A stretch of 60,000 bases of DNA from Bolinopsis microptera (Eukaryota; Ctenophora; Tentaculata; Lobata; Bolinopsidae). Below the pieces are notes generated by a model, which saw nothing but the letters and a program-made list of their open reading frames with translations, searched no databases and was not told the origin of the DNA. Position 1 is the stretch's first letter. The number at the start of each line of letters is the position of its first letter. Where the stretch lies: positions 12,325,675-12,385,674 of the forward strand of contig NC_087076.1 of NCBI RefSeq assembly GCF_026151205.1, read 5' to 3'. Made by a program: the position numbers and the translations under genes. This document shows, in pieces, positions 55,846-60,000 of the stretch.

Positions 55846-56321
55846 CTTTAAATGGCTCAACAAGTTGACTGTTGTTGACTGGATGAGCACAGCTGGAAAG
55901 GGGTGTAGAGAAAAAGTTGCCAACCTTTAAAAATCACAGGTTTTGTAGACTTTGTTACAAGTGAAAATATTTGGATGCTAGTGAATTAGTTTATACCAAG
56001 AAAGTTAATCATATGTTTTTTATATTTCGTTCTTTTGTTTACCAGTATAGTTCTATTCATAGAAGAATAAGTTCGATAACATTAATTATAAGAGTTTTAA
56101 CATCCGAGTACTGATAAAGCCATAACCGAATTCGTTAAATCATGTACTCCATTCTTACATATTATCATAACTTTATTAGGAGTGAAGACATACATTATAT
56201 AAAACATTGTATAAAATTATAAATTTTGTTGTTCATGGAGTCAAATTCTGTTTTTTTCTTTAATTTCAATCAAGCTCACTCAAACACTCAAATATTCCAG
56301 CACAATTGCTTGATATGAAGT
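55846..56321. other. Intergenic DNA / 3' flank of VWC-like paralog 3
   Basis: Nothing coding seen. TTTATT at about 56172 (AATAAA on the minus strand) lies some 150 bp past the stop codon of paralog 3. Confidence 0.45.
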
Positions 56322-56980
56322 TTAAATTGCAACACAAGGCTCGTCTCTGCAATCAACCTTTTCCTTCTTGCCACGCTTCTTGGCTTCACATGTGCAAATC
56401 TTCGTGCAACCGTAGTTGCCAGCTCCTCTCCTGTCTCCTTTAGGATCGTAAACACGAACCGTATCCCCACTATTAGTGTATCCCACAACGTTATCCCAAT
56501 TCTTGTACCTACAGGAACACATCTTCCTGGTGCACGCCCAGGGTCCACGGTTCTTCCTCGACTTGGTACACGTGCACTGATTACACCCGTCATTGAAGGA
56601 GTCTCCTATTTCAGCTCGTAGAGTTTCACTGTTACTTCCAGCGTAGAGACAACAGTTCTTATTTTTCACACAGGACACAGATCCTAAAATATCCGTATTT
56701 AAGTTCATCTATCTGCCTGTTCATCAAAATAAAAATAAAAATTTATAAGACTAAGAAAAACCAGTAATATTCAGATTATTTCCAATATACTTTCGCTCCA
56801 ATCCCATATCTTACCGTCAGGCTGGCAGGTACAATCGTCACACTCCCTGTTGAAGGTTTCCCCGACCTTGTAAGCGCTGATATCATACACACAACCCTGA
56901 CCAGGTTCCACCCAGGGCTGGTCAGCAGTAACCAGATAGAACAATGCTACACACAGAAGTGCGGCTGTTAGTCGTACCAT
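56322..56980 (-). CDS. Secreted VWC/pacifastin-like cysteine-rich protein, paralog 3, two exons
   Basis: Exon 1 56815-56980 and exon 2 56322-56683 (phase 1) give 175 residues. Signal peptide MVRLTAALLCVALFYLVTA is followed by PWVEPGQGC. Module 1: GCVYDISAYKVGETFNRE with CDDCTCQPDG and, over the splice, SVSCVKNKNCC. Module 2: DGCNQCTCTKSRKNRG then ACTRKMC. Module 3: CRYKNWDNVVGY, GCTKICTCEAKKRGKK and a final CRDEPC. Module 2 keeps the pacifastin CNxCxC..CTxxxC pattern. An insertion GDRRGAGN in module 3 distinguishes it from paralogs 4 and 5. Basic KKRGKKEK lysine/arginine patches would favour binding to acidic matrix. Confidence 0.9.
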
Positions 56981-57369
56981 CCTCGCTATAGTTGGGGTTA
57001 GTTAGTGCGGTTTTAGGAAATGATAATTATTTTTAGTACTTAGTAAAAGAAGATTTACGAGGATTTGAGCAACTATAAATAACTGCATAATAACAAAGAG
57101 GAATTAAAGGAATGAAAAACGAAATAAATTGGATCACATTTTAACTAGCCCTATTCATTTAACTGTTAAACTGAACTGCTTCCTCCTACGTAAGCCTATT
57201 TCCAGTCACCTCCGGTAACAAAAGGTTTTCAAAATAATATTTGGTGCGCCCGATACAGTATACCCAGAGTATTCCTGTTCATGGAATCAAATTTTGTGTT
57301 TTTTTTTTTTATTTTAATCAAGTCCATTTATCTCCAACACTCGATTATTCCAGCACAACTTCTTTAAGT

Positions 57370-58025
57370 TTAAAACATAATACAAGGGTCGTTTCTGCAA
57401 TCAACCTTTTCCTTCTTGCCACGCTTCTTGGCTTTGCACGTGCAAATCTTCGGGCAACCATATTCAGAGCTCATCTCGTCTCCTTTAGGATCGTAAACTT
57501 GAACACTATCCCCACTACTGGCATAACCCACGACGTTATCCCAATTCTTGTACCTACAGGAACACATCTTCCTGGTGCAAGCCCAGGGACCACGGTTCTT
57601 CCTCGACTTGGTACACGTGCACTGATTACACCCGTCATTGAAAGAGTCTCCTATTTCAGCTCGCTGAGTTTCACTGTTACTTCCAGCGTAGAGACAACAG
57701 TTCTTATTTTTCACACAGGACACTGATCCTGAAATATCCGTATTTAAGTTCATCTATCTGCCTGTTCATCAAAATAAAAATAAAAATTTATAAGACTAAG
57801 AAAGACCAGTAATATTCTGATTATTTCCAATATACTTTCGCTCCAATCCCATATCTTACCGTCAGGCTGGCAGGTACAATCGTCACACTCCCTATTGAAA
57901 GTTTCCCCGACCTCGTAAGCGCTGATATCATACACACAACCCTGACCAGGTTCCACCCAGGGCTGGTCAGCAGTAACCAGATAGAACAATGCTACACACA
58001 GAAGTGCGGCTGTCAGTCGTACCAT
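57370..58025 (-). CDS. Secreted VWC/pacifastin-like cysteine-rich protein, paralog 4, two exons
   Basis: Exon 1 57860-58025, exon 2 57370-57728, phase 1, 174 residues. Exon 1 differs from paralog 3 by one residue in the part shared (Tyr-Glu-Val for Tyr-Lys-Val). Exon 2 ends CRNDPCIMF. The intron (131 bp) and the upstream 200 bp are almost identical to those of its neighbours, so duplication was recent. TTTATT at 57308-57313 gives an AATAAA on the minus strand about 57 bp after the stop, a good polyadenylation signal. Confidence 0.9.
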
Positions 58026-58415
58026 CCTCGCTATAGTTAGGGTTAGTTAGTGCGGTTTTAGGAAATGTTAATTATTTTTAGTACTTAGTAAAACAAGATT
58101 TACGAGGATTTGGGCAACTATAAATAACTGCATAATAACAAAAAGGAATTAAAGGAATGAAAAACGAAATAAATTGGATCACAATTTAACTAGCCCTATT
58201 CATTTAACTGTTAAACTGAACTGCTTCCTCCTACTTAAGCCTATTTCCAGTCACCTCCGGTAACAAAAATTAAAAAAATAATATTTGGTGCGCCCGATAC
58301 AATATATATACCCAGAGTATTCCTGTTCATGGAATCAAATTTTGTGATTTTCTTTCATTTTAATCTAGTCCATTTATCTCCAACACTCAATTATTCCAGC
58401 ACAACTTCTTTAAGT

Positions 58416-59089
58416 TTAAAACATAATACAAAACTCGTTTCTGCAATCAACCTTTTCCTTCTTGCCGCGCTTCTTGGCTTTGCACGTGCAAATCTTCGGG
58501 CAACCATATTCAGAGCTCATCTCGTCTCCTTTAGGATCGTAAACTTGAACACTATCCCCACTGTTGGCATAACCCACGACGCTATTCCAATTCTTGTACC
58601 TACAGGAACACATCTTCCTGGTGCACTCCCAGGGTCCACGGTTCTTCCTCGACTTGGTACACGTGCACTGATTACACCCGTCATTGAAGGAGTCTCCTAT
58701 TTCAGCTCGTAGAGTTTCACTGTTACTTCCAGCGTAGAGACAACAGTTCTTATTTTTCAAACAGGACACAGATCCTGAAATATCCGTATTTAACTTCATC
58801 TATCTACGAAGTACTTATTCATCGTAATACTGTCGATATAAATTTATAAATTTATAATACTAAGAAAGACCAGTAATATTCAGATTATTTCCAATATACT
58901 TTCGCTCCAATCCCATATCTTACCGTCAGCCTGGCAGGTACAATCGTCACACTCCCTATTGAAAGTTTCCCCGACCTTGTAAACGCCGATACCATGCACA
59001 CAACCCTGACCAGGTTCCACCCAGGGAACATCAGCAGTAACCAGATAGAACAATGCTACACACAAAAGTGTGGCTGTTAGTCGTACCAT
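58416..59089 (-). CDS. Secreted VWC/pacifastin-like cysteine-rich protein, paralog 5, two exons
   Basis: Exon 1 58924-59089, exon 2 58416-58774, phase 1, 174 residues. Signal peptide MVRLTATLLCVALFYLVTA; first module differs from paralogs 3-4 (CVHGIGVYKVGETFNREC). Exon 2 matches paralog 4 closely (CRNEFCIMF at the end) but has SCLKNKNCC and GPWECTRKMC. All module cysteines are kept. Paralogs 4 and 5 share a unit of about 1046 bp including the 3' flank (ATTTGGTGCGCCCGATACA at 57239 and 58283). Confidence 0.9.
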
Positions 59090-60000
59090 CCTCGCTATAT
59101 AGTTTATATTGTGGTTAGTTAGTGTGGAATAAAAGTAATAAAAAACGAAACTAAAATCAATCAAGCTGGAGTGCAGTGAATCTACACAACAGTTTATTGA
59201 AGTTTTAAGCCTGAGGAAACAGCTAATAGAATGGCGGGCTGCCAGGTTAATGTAACAGTAAAACATCATTTCCTGATAAACTACAAGCCAACACTAAACC
59301 GCTAAAAATAAAAACACTCTGAGAATTTCGTCGAGTTGTTCATCTTGACAAACAACATGACGAGCTGACTATCAACGTTGGAAATGTGTTTTGATGATAA
59401 TTTCCCAGATTGAAGTAGTAAAACCAAGGTCAATAATTGAATTATAGAATTACAGGAATCACTAATTAGTATCGATAAAACAGCGACTAGACTGCAACCG
59501 AACGGAAAAAGTGGAAATTTAATCACATCGAACACACACCACTAAACAGGTGCCAAACGATTTATTGTCGGCTCCGAGTAATTCTGTATGCTCTTTTGAT
59601 AAGTTTGAAATATTGGAATTATTCGTAAAGTTGATAAAACGGGGTGGCAAAGCAGAAAAATGTAACTTTTGATGAAGTGCAAAGAAATGGTTGCTTTTAG
59701 AACTGTAATTTTAGCAGGTAATCACCGTTTTAAATACAAATTTAGGCGGGTCTGGACGTTCCCAATCAGGGGTAATTGCATGGTGCTACAAATCGTGCAT
59801 TTATTTCATATTATTAAAGCAGGGAGTTCCCAATTATACCCTTGAGTCTGGGTTTCATGTGCAATAATTAGATAAGCACCAAATCTGCAGGATTGCTGGT
59901 CAAATTTTGATAAGGTCAAATTTAGGAGAATGGGCGGTAATTGGTAAAGGGTAGAGAAATAAGATATTTCAACCAGGAAAATTAATCTTTACACTTTTAA
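59090..60000. other. Upstream region of paralog 5 and intergenic DNA
   Basis: Presumed promoter of paralog 5 on the minus strand, then AT-rich DNA to the window edge with no recognised coding segment. Confidence 0.5.

Noticed and set aside
57241-58712. Plus-strand frames overlapping the VWC-like genes
   Set aside because: They are antisense shadows of minus-strand exons that have signal peptides, conserved cysteines and splice sites.

Overview
This is an intron-rich animal (metazoan) nuclear genome segment of about 38-40 percent GC. The signs are split genes with GT..AG introns, EF-hand, TNFAIP8-like and SVOP-like major-facilitator genes, secreted VWC/pacifastin-like cysteine-rich proteins, and relics of pogo/Tigger, hAT and PIF/Harbinger-like DNA transposons. 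A marine or freshwater invertebrate is likely; I cannot fix the phylum from sequence alone. There are no bacterial features, rRNA or CRISPR. Most long open frames here come from tandem repeats. The real genes were found by joining short exons whose splice phases agree.

Layout. 1-5.8 kb: a six-exon calbindin/secretagogin-type EF-hand gene (+), preceded by one 14-bp minisatellite and carrying another in its last intron. 5.8-25 kb: no confident gene; several large minisatellites (purine-rich GGA, 77-bp, 34-bp, 18-bp, 24-bp and 12-bp units), a tRNA-derived SINE, a pogo/Tigger relic and a 45-bp miniature derivative of it. 25-28.7 kb: a TNFAIP8/TIPE-family gene (+) with a 1.6-kb inverted-repeat element in one intron and a 25-bp minisatellite at its 5' edge. 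29.9-31.1 kb: a three-exon gene (-) for an unrecognised secreted cysteine-containing protein with a TATA box. 33.5-34.6 kb: a three-exon gene (+) for a small secreted basic protein. 35.3-39.3 kb: a 62-bp minisatellite that overlaps the 3' end of a Ser/Thr/Pro-rich gene (-). 39.6-44.7 kb: a pile-up of DNA-transposon derivatives with readable target-site duplications, around the first VWC/pacifastin-like gene (-). 46.8-48.3 kb: a three-exon SVOP-like MFS transporter (-), then four 323-bp tandem repeats. 49.9-50.3 kb: a frameshifted secreted Cys-Pro repeat gene (-). 51-54 kb: hairpin-rich non-coding DNA. 54-59.1 kb: one broken and three intact VWC/pacifastin-like genes in tandem (-).

The secreted-protein genes at 41-59 kb form one expanding family; duplication, frameshift decay and transposon insertion can all be read by comparing copies. 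Several minisatellites sit exactly where an intron meets its downstream exon and repeat acceptor-like sequence, which is the most unusual theme of the window. Gene function statements rest on family recognition by eye; no database search was run.
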